Notes: a model not told the origin generated them from the sequence alone. Positions 11,699 to 24,927 are shown, numbered from the stretch's first letter. The stretch is 64,000 bases of DNA from Cenococcum geophilum 1.58 (GCA_001692895.1 KV748177.1:3944130-4008129); one strand, 5' to 3'. Program-made: numbers and translations.

Positions 11699-13226
11699 GG
11701 TATGTTTATAAAACTAGAATTTTTTTAAACTATTTAAACTTATTTATAGGTTTATGGAATCTATCTTTAGTAGTAGCGCCGCGGCATTTCCTTTATACTC
11801 TTAAGGTTTTCCTTTTAATATTTATGATATTTTATCCTTTACTTAAAAATCTAAAGGCTTCTCTATTTAGATTTATACTCTACCTATTTCTTAGGTATTA
11901 TTAGCGTTAATAAAGGTAAGTTTTATACTTATAAGTCTATTAGTCTTACTATCCTTATATATAGTATAATATACTAACTATTTTTTATTTTAGATATACT
12001 AGATACTTTCCGCTTGCTAATAAGCTCCTAAACCACGCCGTACTTTATGTTATAGGTATTAGGTTAAGATATACTTACCTACCTAGCGTAATAGTACTAA
12101 GGTAAGGGACAATGCGATTTATCTTTAAGGAATATCTTAGTTTCTTCTAGTACTCTTTATATTCTACTATAATCTTAGTAAATTGGCATATTTTAAGTAT
12201 AAAGAAGTTTATAACTTAATGAATTCTTTTAAGTGTATTAGTAGTAAAAGAGAGGATTAGTATTTTAGCTTTAGTGTAATATAAATAAATAGTTATAGGT
12301 ATTATAATGCCTAGTAATATAATAAGTCTTATAGCTTATAAGGCTCCGTTTTAATTAAAGATATATAATACAGATGTGTTAGTAGTAAAATTTAAATAAA
12401 AACGCCTGTATATAGTAATACCGCCTTAAGAAAATGCACTTAAATAATTGGACTATTAAATGTAAACCCTAGCTTCCTATCTCCGTAGGACCTACTATTA
12501 TAAAGCCACTAAAAAGCGGGGATATTGTAGTTTACGTTAACCTAGATATTAGCCCTACCCTATAATATATATTACTGTATAACCGGACCCGCCTAGGACC
12601 TAGTATATTATCTTAAACTTATACCTCCTAAAACACTAATATTAAATTCCTATTCCGCCTTAAATACTTTAAATTAATAGGACCCTAGTTCTGGTAAACA
12701 GTTAGAAGCTTATATAAAAACTCACTAAGCCCATACCTTTACGCCTTTTAGGCTTGTAATATATGCTAAAGCCGTAACCGCCTTATAATTATGGTGCTAA
12801 GAAAATAGGCTAATAACGGGAAATTATAAGACGTTATAAAAAATGCGCTATAGGGCCCTACTATTATTACCGTCTCTTTTACCTAGTAGGCTGGCCCCTT
12901 TTCTTTTATATAGTAGGCTAGGCTTTTAATTTTAAATAATAATGCGCCTATAGTAATCCGAGAGTTCTCTTTAAAAAGTGGTTTTTAATCAATTCCTATA
13001 GAAGATTATATTTTTTCTTTAATTTAATAAGTAGCGCGTCTTCCTTTTTAGTGAATTTTACTTTAAACTTTACCTCCTAGGGCTTTAAGTCCTAGGGCTA
13101 TTTAACTAGGTTAAAAGGTAAAGAAAATTATTAAGGAAGGATATCTAGTATATATAACCCGTTTTCTTAGCACCTAAGAGCTACTTAAATTAACTATTTT
13201 TTTAAATTAGTATTTAAGACGGCTTA
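11699..13226. other. AT-rich stretch, possible decayed coding sequence, not assigned
   Basis: A plus-strand ATG at about 12112 opens a frame with a hydrophobic start (MRFIFKEYLSFF), which could be the signal peptide of a small secreted protein, but it soon meets stops. Frames near 12190-12480 and 12470-12710 (LPISVGPTIIKPLKSGD) also read with TAA/TAG stops only. I cannot link these to a family or decide which frame was real. Confidence 0.25.
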
Positions 13227-13384
13227 TGTGAAGGCTCAGTCAAAAGAACAAGAATCTATTGGTAGCCAGTAAACGAGAATTCTAAGACGAGGTCTGGAAG
13301 AAGGTCGAGGAAAGGACACGTCTATATACATGGCGCCAAGGCTCGGCCGAGCCCCTGACTAGGGTCTATATCAGTGCCGTAACA
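13227..13384 (+). repeat. Solo LTR, 158 bp, little RIP
   Basis: The segment starts TGTGAAGGCTCAG and ends GTGCCGTAACA. It is flanked by GCTTA (13222-13226) and GCTTT (13385-13389), a near-perfect 5-bp duplication. Its base composition is clearly richer in G, C and CpA than the flanks, so it stands out as an island. It is unrelated to the LTRs of the other families here. The internal part of the source element is absent, as after LTR-LTR recombination. The strand is arbitrary. Confidence 0.6.
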
Positions 13385-13620
13385 GCTTTTAATATTACTT
13401 TACTAGAGTTAAAGTTAGGGGCTAAGTTTAATAGTGGCTTTTAGGCATAAAGGCGATCATATATAGGGGATCTAGCCTACTTATAATAATTGCTGCTAAG
13501 TATAATACTTTAGTTAGACGTGCGTATAGATAGAATTAAAGAAAAAGGATAAGATTGCTAAAGACAATACTTTATAGTACGCTTTAGTTTTAATTTACCA
13601 CTAATAGGTACTAGTGATCC
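13385..13620. other. No gene seen
   Basis: Flank of the solo LTR; TA-rich, without a family signal. Confidence 0.4.
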
Positions 13621-16200
13621 TTATTGCCCTATATACCTATAGGCCTTATTACCCTTATTACTATCGCTGCTATTACTATCGCTGCTATCGCTATCGCTGC
13701 TATCGCCGTCCCTAGCGTTGTTATTATCCGTATCGCCACTGTCATCGCTTCTGTAGTTGCAGTTCTTAGTATTGCCTTTATCTATAACCTCGCCGTCCTT
13801 AGCGTTATTACTATAATTATATTCTTTAGCTAGGCTATTAATAAGATCGTCCAGAATTTAATTATAATTATTAATTATTTTATTTTATAGTAATTTAATA
13901 TCTAATCTAATATTATAAGAAGATAAAGATTACTAAAGGGAAGGGCTAGTAGATTATATAGCGAAGGCCGCTCGCTCCTTAATATGTTTATTACTATTAT
14001 TAAAGCTAAGGGTAGAAGGGCTAGGAGGTAAAGTCTTCCGGGGAGCTAGTAAGCTTTATTACTTTCTAGGTTATAGGCTTTTACTACTCTTACTAATAGA
14101 AGTATTAGAGGCAATATTAATATTATCTAGTTATTTAATATAATTAAACCTCCGCTTTTTTAACTTTTAGGCTCCTAAAGACCCTTAACTAGTAGTAACT
14201 AATATTTTAAGCTCCTACTAGAATTGCGGAACAGTTTTAATGCGACGCCCCTTTACTAAATTATCTATCTAGTCGCCGTCTGGCGTTAAGGGTATAGTAT
14301 AATTATATATAGATGCGCCTACCTCCTCTTTTAGCACTTCTAATAGAGGCAGCTCCTTATTATCTTTATTGTCCTTATTACTACTATTATTCCTATTATC
14401 TACTAATTATTAGATAAGGCTATTATAAATTAAAAGGGGAAGCGTATACCTAATCTATAAGGTATTAGTTAATTATCGGCTTCGCTAGCTTTATTAGCTT
14501 TATTATTAGTATTATTAGCTTTATTACCTTTAGCTTCTAAGTCTAGATTAACTATATTGTCTTTAATAACTATTAGATTTACTACTAGTTATTAAAACTA
14601 TATATTTAGAACCAGTAGGGAAAGAGGGAAAGCGGTAGGGTAATTGTTGGGATAATTACTAACTACTTCCTTTAGCGACTTAACTGTTATTTCTATCCCT
14701 ATAGAAATCTTCCTTATTATCCTCGTTGTCCTTATTATCTTTATAATACTTATTATAAGCCTTCTTGTAATTATATATACGGTTTATAGGCGCTTTATTA
14801 GAGAGAATCTCTAAACTAAGATCCTAGGTAGAATAATATGCTATTAATTACCTAAGCTTATAATGCTTCTTAACTTTATAAGGGGAAAAGAGGTACTCCC
14901 CTGCTCCTCCTTTTAGGCTTACTACTTACGCTTTTTTTAGGAGCTGTAATTATATAGTGCTAAGATAAAGCTATTGATTTTTTAGGGGGATTAGTATAGA
15001 AATTATTATTATTAAGCGAAATTTTAGGAGGGATTTAAAATAAAGATTAAGATGGTGCTAATCTTATTATTATTATTGGAGTTGCTATTGCTTTATAGCT
15101 TTTAAAAGCTTTAGGGGGGAATTAAAGGTCTTTTTAAGTGTATATTAGTCTTCCCTTTACCACTAGCTCTTACCTATTACCCCTTACCCCTTACCCCTTA
15201 TTTAGGTTTCTTATTAAATTAAAGTATTTAATATATATGCCTTTAGTATAAACTAGGGTTAATTACTATTTATAGGGTAAGGTTTATAAGGGCTTAAATC
15301 CTAGCACCTAATTAACACCCTTAGCAAATTGCGGTTAAACTATATCCGCCTATCCGAGCTAGTATATTTAGCTTTAATACAGCCATCGCATCTAGCCCCT
15401 TATTAGGGGGCTAATAGTACAAATTCTCTACCCTTATTCCTTAGTAAAGGGCAGTGCTAATATATTTATTTACTTCCTAATAATACCAACCCAGCTTATC
15501 TTCTACGCCGCTTATATTAATAGGTAAAGCCTTACTTATACGTGCGTATTATAAGCTCTCTATAATAGAAGGAGGTAGTGCCCTTATTAGTAACGGATAG
15601 GGCTCTTTAATACTAACCGCCTAGTAATAGATACGCCTGCCGCTTATATAGTAATCGTATATATATCTATAAATATACTAAATAAAAGAGTGTATAAGGT
15701 GCTACTAAATACTCGCCTTTTTAATATAGCTGGCTGGCGTTAGAGATTCCTTTATAGTTATACCGCTAAATTATTATACGCCTAAAAGCTATAACCTTTT
15801 AATTTTAATCTAGGTAGTTCCTACTATAGCCCTATAGCTTAGGAGCCCAGATTATTAATTCTTTACTACTTTACTATTAAGCAGTTAGGTAGAGCTAATA
15901 GCCCCTTAGCCTTAAACTAGTAGATTAAACAGTATCTCTAAAATATCCGTAGTAATATAACTATACTATTAGGTAGGTATATATAGCTACCTAGGCGATA
16001 CTTTATATAATATCTGTTTAAATAATGCCTAATATAGCCCCCTATAGCTATTTATAGCTACACTAATAGGGACTAAGTTATAAATTCTATAACTTAAGGT
16101 AACTTAGGGCTAATAGTATATAGCTAATTTCGGGGAGAAAATATCTATATAATTAAGTAGGGTTACTAGCTAAAATATAATAAGATATAAGGCCTGTCTA
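13621..16200 (-). pseudogene. Unassigned decayed coding block with Ser/Asp repeats
   Basis: On the minus strand, 13640-13720 reads a low-complexity run of Ser-Ser-Asp units (GDSSDSDSSDSN), which the plus strand shows as a false hydrophobic frame. Upstream on the same strand, 14680-14900 reads GGAGEYLFSPYKVKKHYKLR and then RIYNYKKAYNKYYKDNKD, and about 15310-15400 reads GARCDGCIKAKYTSSDRR, which has a CxxC and could be a zinc-binding patch. All stops are TAA/TAG. These pieces may belong to one large acidic, possibly nuclear protein, but I recognise no family and the frames are not continuous. A three-copy 7-bp repeat (TTACCCC) lies at about 15176-15200. Confidence 0.3.
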
Positions 16201-16377
16201 GTAATATAAGGGGGCTTGCGGTAATAAGGGACTAGGTACTATTACTCTAGAAAGGAGATTTTTTTAAAAAAATAAAGCAGGTAGTATTACTAGCGTAGTA
16301 ATTTCTACAGATCCTGTTAATTAGTAGCTATGGGTAATAGCTTCCTAAAGGTAAAGAAATAACTTAAATAGGAGGGG
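16201..16377. other. Flank of the chromovirus array
   Basis: No gene is defined here alone. The last bases (AGGGG at 16373-16377) resemble AGGTG at 24928-24932 on the other side of the array, which suggests that 16377 and 24928 were once adjacent. Confidence 0.4.
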
Positions 16378-16796
16378 TGTAACGGAACCTTATAGTAAGT
16401 ACTACAATAGGTTCTATTAATGGGCTAGGTATATAGGTATTGCAAGTAGTTAACAACGTAATAATAACTGGTAGAGTGGTTGCCTAATAGATTAACTCTA
16501 ATTATATTCTAAGAATTACTAAAGGAAGGAACTATCTAGGTAGGAACTAAGGTCCTTAAATACATAACTATACTCCTATAAAATCCTTCTTATACGTAAT
16601 ATACGTATACTCTATCTACTCTATTATAGATCCTATAGATTATATAGATTACACAAATTACCTTACGTAACTTATACTACTATTTCTTGTTATATAGTTT
16701 ACTAGACTTATTTTAAACCGTACTTATATTAACTAACTAGCTTCTTCTAACTTTTCTCTAAGTAGTTATAATATTATACTTAAAGCGTCCGTAATA
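16378..16796 (-). repeat. 3' LTR of chromovirus D
   Basis: 419 bp. On the plus strand it runs from TGTAACGGAACC to GCGTCCGTAATA, the last triplet having probably been ACA. The same LTR recurs at 23986, 24507, 59936 and, inverted, at 62844. Confidence 0.9.
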
Positions 16797-17559
16797 CTAT
16801 CTCCCTTCTCTTTATTTTTGTCCTTAAAGATCCTAAATATCTCTAGGTCGTTTACTAAAGGTATAATATCTATTTAGTTAATTTAGTTAATATTATTACT
16901 TATTATACCTAAAGTAACTTCTTTTTCTTTAATAGCCCGTCGGTTTCATACCGTCACTATAATATTATTATTAGGTAAGATTATACTATCTCTATATTCT
17001 CGTTATATAAAAGAGGGGTTAGTTTATATTATATTAGCAAGTCTTTCCTTTTAGTAACCCTTATTATATTTAGAGTGCACCAAAGCAAATATTTATTTAT
17101 TTTATAACGTTTACTTTATTTCTAACGCTAAGTATATATATCCTATAACTCTTAATAGTCTCTAAGTTCCCTAAGTAATTTATTATAGGGTTTATATTTA
17201 ATTTACTACTATAAAGCTTAATAACGAGCTCTTAATAGCCCTAGCTAAACTTTATTATTCTTATAACGCTAAAAAAGAGGCTGCTAATACTTAATAGCGA
17301 GCTCTTAACTCTTATCTTACTGCGTCTACTTAGTTAATCCGTCTTAAGAAAGTATATAAGAAGGTCCATTTTAAGAAGTAAAAACTTATAAAATAAGGTC
17401 TATAGGAACTTAGTAATAAGAAAACTAACTTTCTTTTTATAGTAAAGGAAATAACTCTAAGTAGTTTAGTAGTCGCTCTTTTTAGGTCCCCCTTAGGTAA
17501 CTTATTCTTTTGTAATCCTTTTTTTATTAATATTACCCGACATATTTTCCTCTAATACT

Positions 17560-17690
17560 TCTATACCTTTCCTATAGCGTTTTTTAGGTTCTCTAATAGT
17601 TTCTAAATAGTTTTATTATAGCCTATCTACTTTACCTTATACTATATTTTATTGTTAATATCTTTATAACTAACAATCTTTAAAACTTAC
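17560..17690 (-). pseudogene. Chromodomain remnant of chromovirus D
   Basis: The minus strand reads KIVSYKDINNKIQYKVK then IGYNKT and LLENLKNAI, the chromodomain core (Y.VKW.GY...TWEP...L). In chromoviruses this C-terminal domain of integrase directs insertion to heterochromatin, which fits the setting. It lies downstream of the integrase remnant. Confidence 0.75.
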
Positions 17691-17899
17691 TATTTATCCT
17701 CTTCTTATCCAATATATATATCTGCTTTATAGGCTAGTAGCTTAATATTCCTATATACTAGCTCTAGTATTATAATGTGCTGTAAAGGGTAGATTTTTAT
17801 TTTAGCTAGTAGGTTTAATTTAAACGTAACTAATAAAATTCTTTATATAATTTTAAAAGGTCCTAGTCTAACGTAGTTTAATTTCTTACTTAATTATCG

Positions 17900-20860
17900 A
17901 CTTTTGAAATTTTTATATAGTAGCTATACTTTATCTCCCTCCTTAAGATCTAGTCCCTTAGATCTCTTAACATTATAGTATCCTTTTATTCTTTACTATA
18001 CTACCTTAGCTGTTTCTATAAGGTTTATATAAAGATTTATTTAAGTCTTTATTCTCTACTTAGCTATACTACTTATCTTCTTTACTTAATATAGCAAAAG
18101 CAATATTCTTAGCTTATATCTATAGTTCGCCTTAAATAGTAAAGTACCTATTCCTTTCTATGGTATTATATTATATATAAACTATATAACTAGTAATAGT
18201 AATACCTAATTATTCTATATATAATTAATATAGTGCTTTAGATACTGTTCTAGGGTCTAGTTTAATCTTTCTATTTAACTATCTATCTGCGAATAATATA
18301 TAGTAGAAGTTACTGCTTATACTTCCTATTCCACTAAGAATACCTTCTAAAATGCTACTATGAATCTTAAATCTCTGTCCGATATAATTTTACTTAGTGC
18401 TCTATATCTTATAAACACTTCTTTAATATAGATTCTAGCGACATCTTCTGCTAAGTTTTCTTCTATATATACTATAAAGTATCCCCACTTTATAAACTTA
18501 TCTACTATTACTAAGATTATATTATAATCTTACCCTATAATAGGATCTCTTAATTTTAATAACTTAATAATAAAGTCCTATAATATAACCTCCTATAGTC
18601 TCTCTAGTATTTTAATAGGTTATAGCCCTTTATATAGCTTATGCCTTATTAATTTATTCCTTTAGTAATTTAGATATTCCTTAATAACCTTCCTAGCTAT
18701 TTTTTAGATTCTATTAATAATATACTCCTCTTAGAGTCTTAGCACTAAGCCTATAACTCCGTTGTGTCCTTAAGTTAGTCCCTTATAGAAATCTTTTATA
18801 AAGTTCTCTACTATGCTTCTTAGGATGTACTTCGCTTCTTAATTTTTATATATATCCGTCTATAGATCTTCTAGCTATACTTCTAGAATTCTTTATACCT
18901 AAAAGCTTTCTAGTATCTCGTAGACCTTTCCTAACTTATCTTCTTAAGTTACTATAATTTTTAGATAATTGTACCTAATTAGTCTATCTATATCTTTTCG
19001 CAGTAAAGCCCCTAATAGCTTTTTATTATTTTATAGTTTAGCCTTTTAACTTAACGCGTCAGCTTGTAAGTTATCTATGCCCTTAGTATACTAAATCTTA
19101 AAATAGTATTTTATAAGCATCTCTGCCCATCTAACCTATCTTTAGTTAAGTTCCTTTATTATTAGGAATCCTATTAGGTTNTTATANTNNNTNTTAACTA
19201 TAAATAGTTTNTCTATNCCTTATAAGAATGCTNTTTATTTCTTTAGTACTGTAACTATACCTAATAACTCCTTATTATAGATATTATAGTTTAGTTCTAG
19301 TAGTATTATCTTCTAACTATAGTATACTACTAGGTGCCATTTATTTAGATGCTTTTATATAAAATATACCCCTAGTATAAAGTCTAATATATCTATTTCT
19401 ATAACCGTTTTTAGTCCTAGTTAATAGATCTTAAGAACTAGCTCCTAGGTAAACAACCTCTTAACTTTTCTAAATAGTTTTTATTACTCCTTTCCCTATA
19501 CCTATAGTTCTTCTTTCTTTATTAATTGCGTAAATAGTTTAATATTCTTTAACTATTGCGCTATAAACCTTNTANAGTAATTATAAAANCCTANNAATAA
19601 TCNTAACTATATAANATTCTCTAGNTCNTACNAATTTACTATAGCCTTAATCTTCTTTAGATCTATACTAAGTTAGCCTAGTTTAATAATAAATTTAACA
19701 AAATTAGTCTTCCTTGTAAAGAACTTGCATTTCTTAATTACTACTAGCATCTATTCTTCTTATAGTTTCTTTAAAACCCATTTAACGTGTTCTCCATATT
19801 CTTCCTTAGTTATTAAGTAGATAATAATATTGTTAAAATATACTATAACAAATTCATCTAAGTATTCTCCTAATATATTATTAACCCGCTTCTAAAACGT
19901 TACTAGTACGTTTATAAGCCCGAATTATATAACTAATAGTTTATATAATCCTTCCTTTAACCTAAAGGCTACTTTCTATTTATTGCCTTCCTTAATTCTA
20001 ATCTAATGGTACGCCTATCTTAGATCTATCTTCGTAAAGATTTGCGTATTACCTATCCTATTTTAGATTTCGCTAATTAAGGGTAAAGGATATCTATCCT
20101 TTCTAGTAATGCTGTTTAACTATCTATAGTTAATATACAGCCTTAGTTTGCTATTTTTCTTTAGTATAAATAGTACTAAATAACCCGCTAATGACTGCAA
20201 TAGTCTGATGTATCCTTTTTATAAGTTCTTTTAGATAAACTCTTTTAATACTCTACCTTCCTCTTTAGTAAGCTTATAGATTAAAAAAAACCTTAAACTT
20301 ATTCCTAGTTCTAATTCTATCTTATAGTCCTATACTATATATTCTAACAGCTTCTTACTTTCTAGTAACTAAAGTTTCTTACCGTACTTATAGTATCTCT
20401 TTAGTATATAGCTTAGCCCTTTTTCTATTTCTTTATAGGTTGCTCCTACCTAGCACCATACTAACCTAGCCTATTATCGCATCTTATAGCGTTAAGTATC
20501 CTTAATATTAACCTAACCTATAACCTAATTAATCCTTAAATTATATTCCTATAACTAAGGCATTCCTAACACTACCTTATTATTCCCTAATAGTAATATA
20601 TTTAAAGACATCTTGATTTATCTCCCTTTAATAGTTAGCTAAATAGGTCATATTTTAAGATTAATAATACCTCCTCTATAGGCTATCGGATCTCCTAAAA
20701 TTATTACTAATAGGTAAAAACATTCCTTTTTCCTATATAGTAATCCTATTCTTTTAACTACTACTAGTAAGATATGGTTCCTTATTGCTCCACTATCTAT
20801 TAATACCTTAAACTGTTAATCTTACCACTTTACTTATAAATTTAGGTGTTAACCTTAAAT
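17900..20860 (-). pseudogene. Chromovirus D pol remnant (PR-RT-RH-INT)
   Basis: Recognised from protease (VLIDSGAIRNH near 20820), the reverse transcriptase blocks FTKIDLR (about 20015-20040) and the YxDD-type block near 19835, and a well-kept integrase core (VIVDKFIKWGYF near 18500, then KIISDRDLRF near 18375 and the STAYYPQ-type block near 18300). The order RT before INT places it in Ty3/Gypsy. It is interrupted many times. Confidence 0.82.
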
Positions 20861-21299
20861 TCCTTTAAGGGTCTAAGGCTCTACTATTAGCTCCCTTTAG
20901 TCCTATAAGCCTCTACTTTTCCTAACTATTAGCTACTTAATCCTATTTATACTTAGTCCAACTTAGGCCAATACTTAGTTCGCTTTTTATCTTTAATATA
21001 CTATAGACACGTATTCTTAGAATATTCCTACCACTATTATCCGTTTAGGTATTCTTCCGTAAGGAATCTTCCTAGTTAAAATATTAAGTCCCCTTATTCT
21101 TAAACTTCTACTAGGTGCTAACTATATATATACTTAACGTTTTAATACTTTGCCTTATCTATTATCCAATATATTCTTATTAAATACTTCTAATTTTTAT
21201 CCTTAGGTACTCTATATATATTACACGCATTATCCATATATACTATCTATAATAGTATATAATATACCTAGTATCTTAGGTCAACTCTCGGCTCGTTTT

Positions 21300-23945
21300 T
21301 ATCCTTAAGTTTAAACCTTTTACGTATTAATCTAAGCGTTATAACTTTATTTACAGGTACTAAGATTTATCTTTTACTTCTCTAGTCCTCTAATTACTCC
21401 TCTAGATCTTTTAACGTTATAATTAAGGCTCCTTTAATATAAGTTATAGCCTTCTCTATAATTGGGTAGTCTTAAATAACTTTTTTATCTAACTACATGT
21501 AGAAATCTTCCCACTTATCATTATATCGTTGCCTATACTACTTTTAATACAGTCCTTTAAGTATATACGGCTTATCTGTAAAAAAGTATCTCTTTATTAC
21601 TGCGTTATAACAGCCCTTTATGTATTGTTCTTTAAACCTAATTAGAATCCCTAGATCCTCTTCTTTTTCCAATTTAGTAAGCTACTTAGCTCTTAGTATG
21701 CCTACTTTAAGCCTATTAGTAATTCTTTATATAGGTGCTCTGTCCCTTATACAACCTAGTATACTAGATCTCTTATCTAGTTTCTGCTCTTACTATACAG
21801 CAATTCTTACTCTAAATTCTGCTATAATTTCTTTTCTTTTACGTCTTGTAAGTGGATCCTTAAAGTCTTTATACTTCTTAATTTTATTATTAACTTTTTA
21901 ATCTTTAGGCTAAACACTACGTTTCCCTAGTAAGTCTTCTAGGTCTATATACTTGTCTCCTAGTCTAACTACTATTTATATTGCAGATTCTCTAATCTAT
22001 AAAGAAGCTTCTTACCTCTTACTTATAGATACCCTTATTTGTGTCCTAAATCTTTAGTTTCTTAGATTCTCTAATCCTAAGCTTGCTAACTTAAGCTTAG
22101 CTTCCGCCTTAGTTTAACTAGGCGTCTGTAGTGTTCTTATCTCGTTTTAAGAGTCTTAAATCTTACTTATCTTATCTTAAGAATCTTATGCCTATAGGAA
22201 ACTCTATCCCAAGCTTATTCGTATATCTTTAAACTAAGCTACTACCCTACTCTATCGGTTTTCGTCCGTTATAGGTCCTTAGGTGTGCCTTATCTTATCT
22301 TAAGAATCTTAGTCGTCTTTTATCTCGTCTTAAGAATCTTAAGCCTTTAGCCTTTTGCCTTTATTAAGTAGTAAGCTAGCACTAGCAGTCATCTACTTAC
22401 TTAATCCCTTTTAGATATTACTTCTTCCGTCTTATAAAGCGATAGATGCTGTATCCAACGGTGTTATAATACCCATTACTAAACCTTACTCTATAGCGGT
22501 CTTAGTCTCTACTTTTATTACGTTATTAAGGTTTAGATACCCCCAGTTAGTTCCTTTACTATCCTTATCGATATTAATTAATAAGTACTCCAACTCCATT
22601 ATTATTATTGCTAATCTTTATTTACACATTACTATAATATCTTAATCCAGCTTATAGAGTCGATCTTAGTCTTTATCTAACTCTATAGTTCCTTTAAGTC
22701 CCTTTAACTCTAGCTCTTATAGCCAATAGCTTGCGCTATACTTAGCGTCTTTATAAATTTAGTATACGTTATTATAATAAAACGTAAAGCTTCTAATTAA
22801 ACATTCTTTTATTCCTCTTAGTATACTATTATCCCTCTATATGTATGTGTCTTCTACTAGTTAGGTTCCCTTTATTACATAGTAACTCTAACTATCTTTA
22901 TAATCCCTCGCGAAATAACCTTATTTCCTATAATTTATGCAAGCTCTATCTCTAAACCACTAACTTTGCTATAAAGTCCGCCTAAACGTCTTCTACTACT
23001 AAGATCCCTAGTTTAGCCTATACTCCTTAGTCCTATAATTACTAGATCCTTAACCTCTAGGTTTTTATAGTTTCTTACTTTATCTCTTATAGGTTTCTTT
23101 AATACCGCTTAGGTCTATTAGCTTTACGCTATACTATAGTTTCTAACTTAGCTTTAGTCGTTATGTGCTTTACGTCTTATATAACTATAAAACTCGATCC
23201 TAGCCTCTCTTAGCCTGTTCCCTTTAGTAGATCCTATTATTAATTTTTATTACTTAATCTATTAAATCCCTTAAGGTATCTGTATCTTCTATTAGAATAA
23301 TTACGTCCTAGACTTTAGCCTTAAGTCCCTGTTTATACTATGCTATAAGCGCCTTATTATTCCACTTAACTTATATAGATAGCGTTTAAAACTATATTAT
23401 ATACTTAATTACTAAAGTTTGTTGCATAATATCTTAAAGTTTTTTTTTACTGTAGTTACTGCCTTTGGGTCTCCAAACATTTATATAAGTCGCTCTATAA
23501 ACCCTTCCTAACTTAAAAATATAAACTACACCTTTTAATTAGTAGTCGTTATTCCATTTACCTATATTTCTATAAGGTAAGGCTTAAACTATTTAAGTAC
23601 TCTTCCTAATAAGAATAGTCCTGCATAAGCTATTCGATCTATAGGTATTAGCAATTTTACTCCTTCTTATATAACCTTAAAGTACATTTACGTAAGAAAT
23701 CCTTTAAGTTTTAATCTCTCTCCTAAAAATCTCTTAATTAAAGGTAACTTAATCTTTACTACCCCTATCCCGTTAATCCTTTATTTAAGCGTTATATTGT
23801 TTTCTATTAACTAGTTAACTATCTCTTATAGCTATTTAACTATTATAGGTTGCTGCGAGTTAGTATCTACTATACTAGTGTCGCCTTTTAACCTTAAAGT
23901 AGTTGCCGCCGTTAATGGCGTTGTAGTAGCTGCTTTTAGTAGCAT
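21300..23945 (-). pseudogene. Chromovirus D gag remnant
   Basis: The capsid region begins at an ATG whose complement lies at 23943-23945, 40 bp inside the 5' LTR, and matches the start of the gag at 63313 in copy D3. A CCHC knuckle (RACINYRK then GYFARDYKDS) is visible near 22890-22945. Broken many times. Confidence 0.7.
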
Positions 23946-23985
23946 ATTATTTAACTTCTTAAAACCGTAACCATAGTAGTAATTA

Positions 23986-24407
23986 TATAACGGAACCTTA
24001 TAGCAAGTACTACAATAGGTTCTATTAATAGGCTAGGTATATAGGTATTGCAAGTAGTTAATAATATAATAATAACTAGTAGAGTGGTTGCCTAACAGAT
24101 TAACTCTAATTATATTCTAAGAATTACTATAAGGAAGGAACTATCTAGGTAAGGACTAAGGGTCCTTAAATACACAACCGTACTCCTATAAAATCCTTCT
24201 TATACGTAATATACATATGCTCTGTTTACTCTGTCGCAGATCCTATAAATCGCTTAGATTATACAGATCACCTTATATAACTCGTACTACTATTCCTCGT
24301 CACATAGTTCTATCGGCTCCATCTTAGACCGTGCTTATATTAACCAACTAGCTTCTTCTAACTCCTCTCTAAGTAGTTGTAACATCGTGCTTAAAGCGTC
24401 CGTAACA
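23986..24407 (-). repeat. 5' LTR of chromovirus D
   Basis: 422 bp, from TATAACGG (a RIP form of TGTAACGG) to CCGTAACA on the plus strand. It differs from the other LTRs mainly by transitions. Confidence 0.88.
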
Positions 24408-24506
24408 CCTAACCTTAAAGTAGTTGCCGCCGTCAATGGCGTTATAGTGGCTGCTTTTGGTAGTATATTGTTTAACTTCTTAAAACCGTAACTATGGTAG
24501 TAATTG
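24408..24506 (-). repeat. Duplicated leader segment between two LTRs
   Basis: This 99-bp piece repeats the sequence at about 23891-23985, the start of gag plus leader next to the 5' LTR. Its position between two LTRs indicates a tandem arrangement in which a leader-plus-LTR unit was duplicated or a second element was almost fully lost. Confidence 0.8.
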
Positions 24507-24927
24507 TATAACAGAACCTTGTAGTAAGCACTATAGTAGGTTCTATTAATGGGCTAGGTATGTAGGTATTATAAATAATTAACAACGTAATAATAACTGG
24601 TGGAGTGGTTGTCTAATAGATTAACTCTAATTATATTTTAAGAATTACTATAAGGAAGGAACTATCTAAGTAGGGACTAAGGTCCTTAAATATATAACCG
24701 TACTCCTATAAAATCCTTCTTATATATAATATACGTGTACTCTATCTGCTTTATTATAGATCCTATAGATTATATAAATTATATAGATTACCTTATGTGA
24801 CTTATACTACTATTCCTTATTACATGGTTTTACCGGACCTATTCTGGACCACGCTTGTATTAACTAACTAGCTTCTTCCGACTCTTCTCTAAGTAGTCGT
24901 AATATTATACTTAAAGCGTCCGTAATA
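24507..24927 (-). repeat. Third LTR of the chromovirus D array
   Basis: 421 bp, from TATAACAGAACC to GTCCGTAATA on the plus strand. It closes the tandem array; the next bases (AGGTG) resemble the left flank AGGGG. Confidence 0.86.

Larger units (their letters stand above)
16378..24927 (-). mobile_element. Ty3/Gypsy chromovirus D with an extra tandem LTR
   Basis: This fossil on the minus strand has LTRs at 16378-16796 (3') and 23986-24407 (5'), then a 99-bp duplicate of the leader (24408-24506) and a third LTR (24507-24927). From the 5' side: gag about 23945 down to 21300 (CCHC knuckle near 22890-22940), protease about 20860-20640 (DSGA type), reverse transcriptase about 20350-19480, RNase H to about 19050, integrase about 18960-17900, chromodomain about 17690-17560. 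It is broken in dozens of places. Runs of N at 19182-19233 and 19572-19631 show that the assembly was uncertain. Flanks AGGGG and AGGTG form an imperfect target duplication for the whole array. Confidence 0.88.

Noticed and set aside
13624-13833. Plus-strand open frame with hydrophobic Ile/Ala repeats, like a membrane protein
   Set aside because: It is the complement of Ser/Asp codon repeats on the minus strand; the hydrophobic pattern is an antisense artefact.
15176-15200. Telomere-like repeat (TTACCCC units)
   Set aside because: Only three units, 7 bp long, and not the fungal TTAGGG repeat; no other subtelomeric sign.
21620-21901. Plus-strand open frame of 93 codons
   Set aside because: Antisense to the gag of chromovirus D; residue composition is that of the TA-rich complement.
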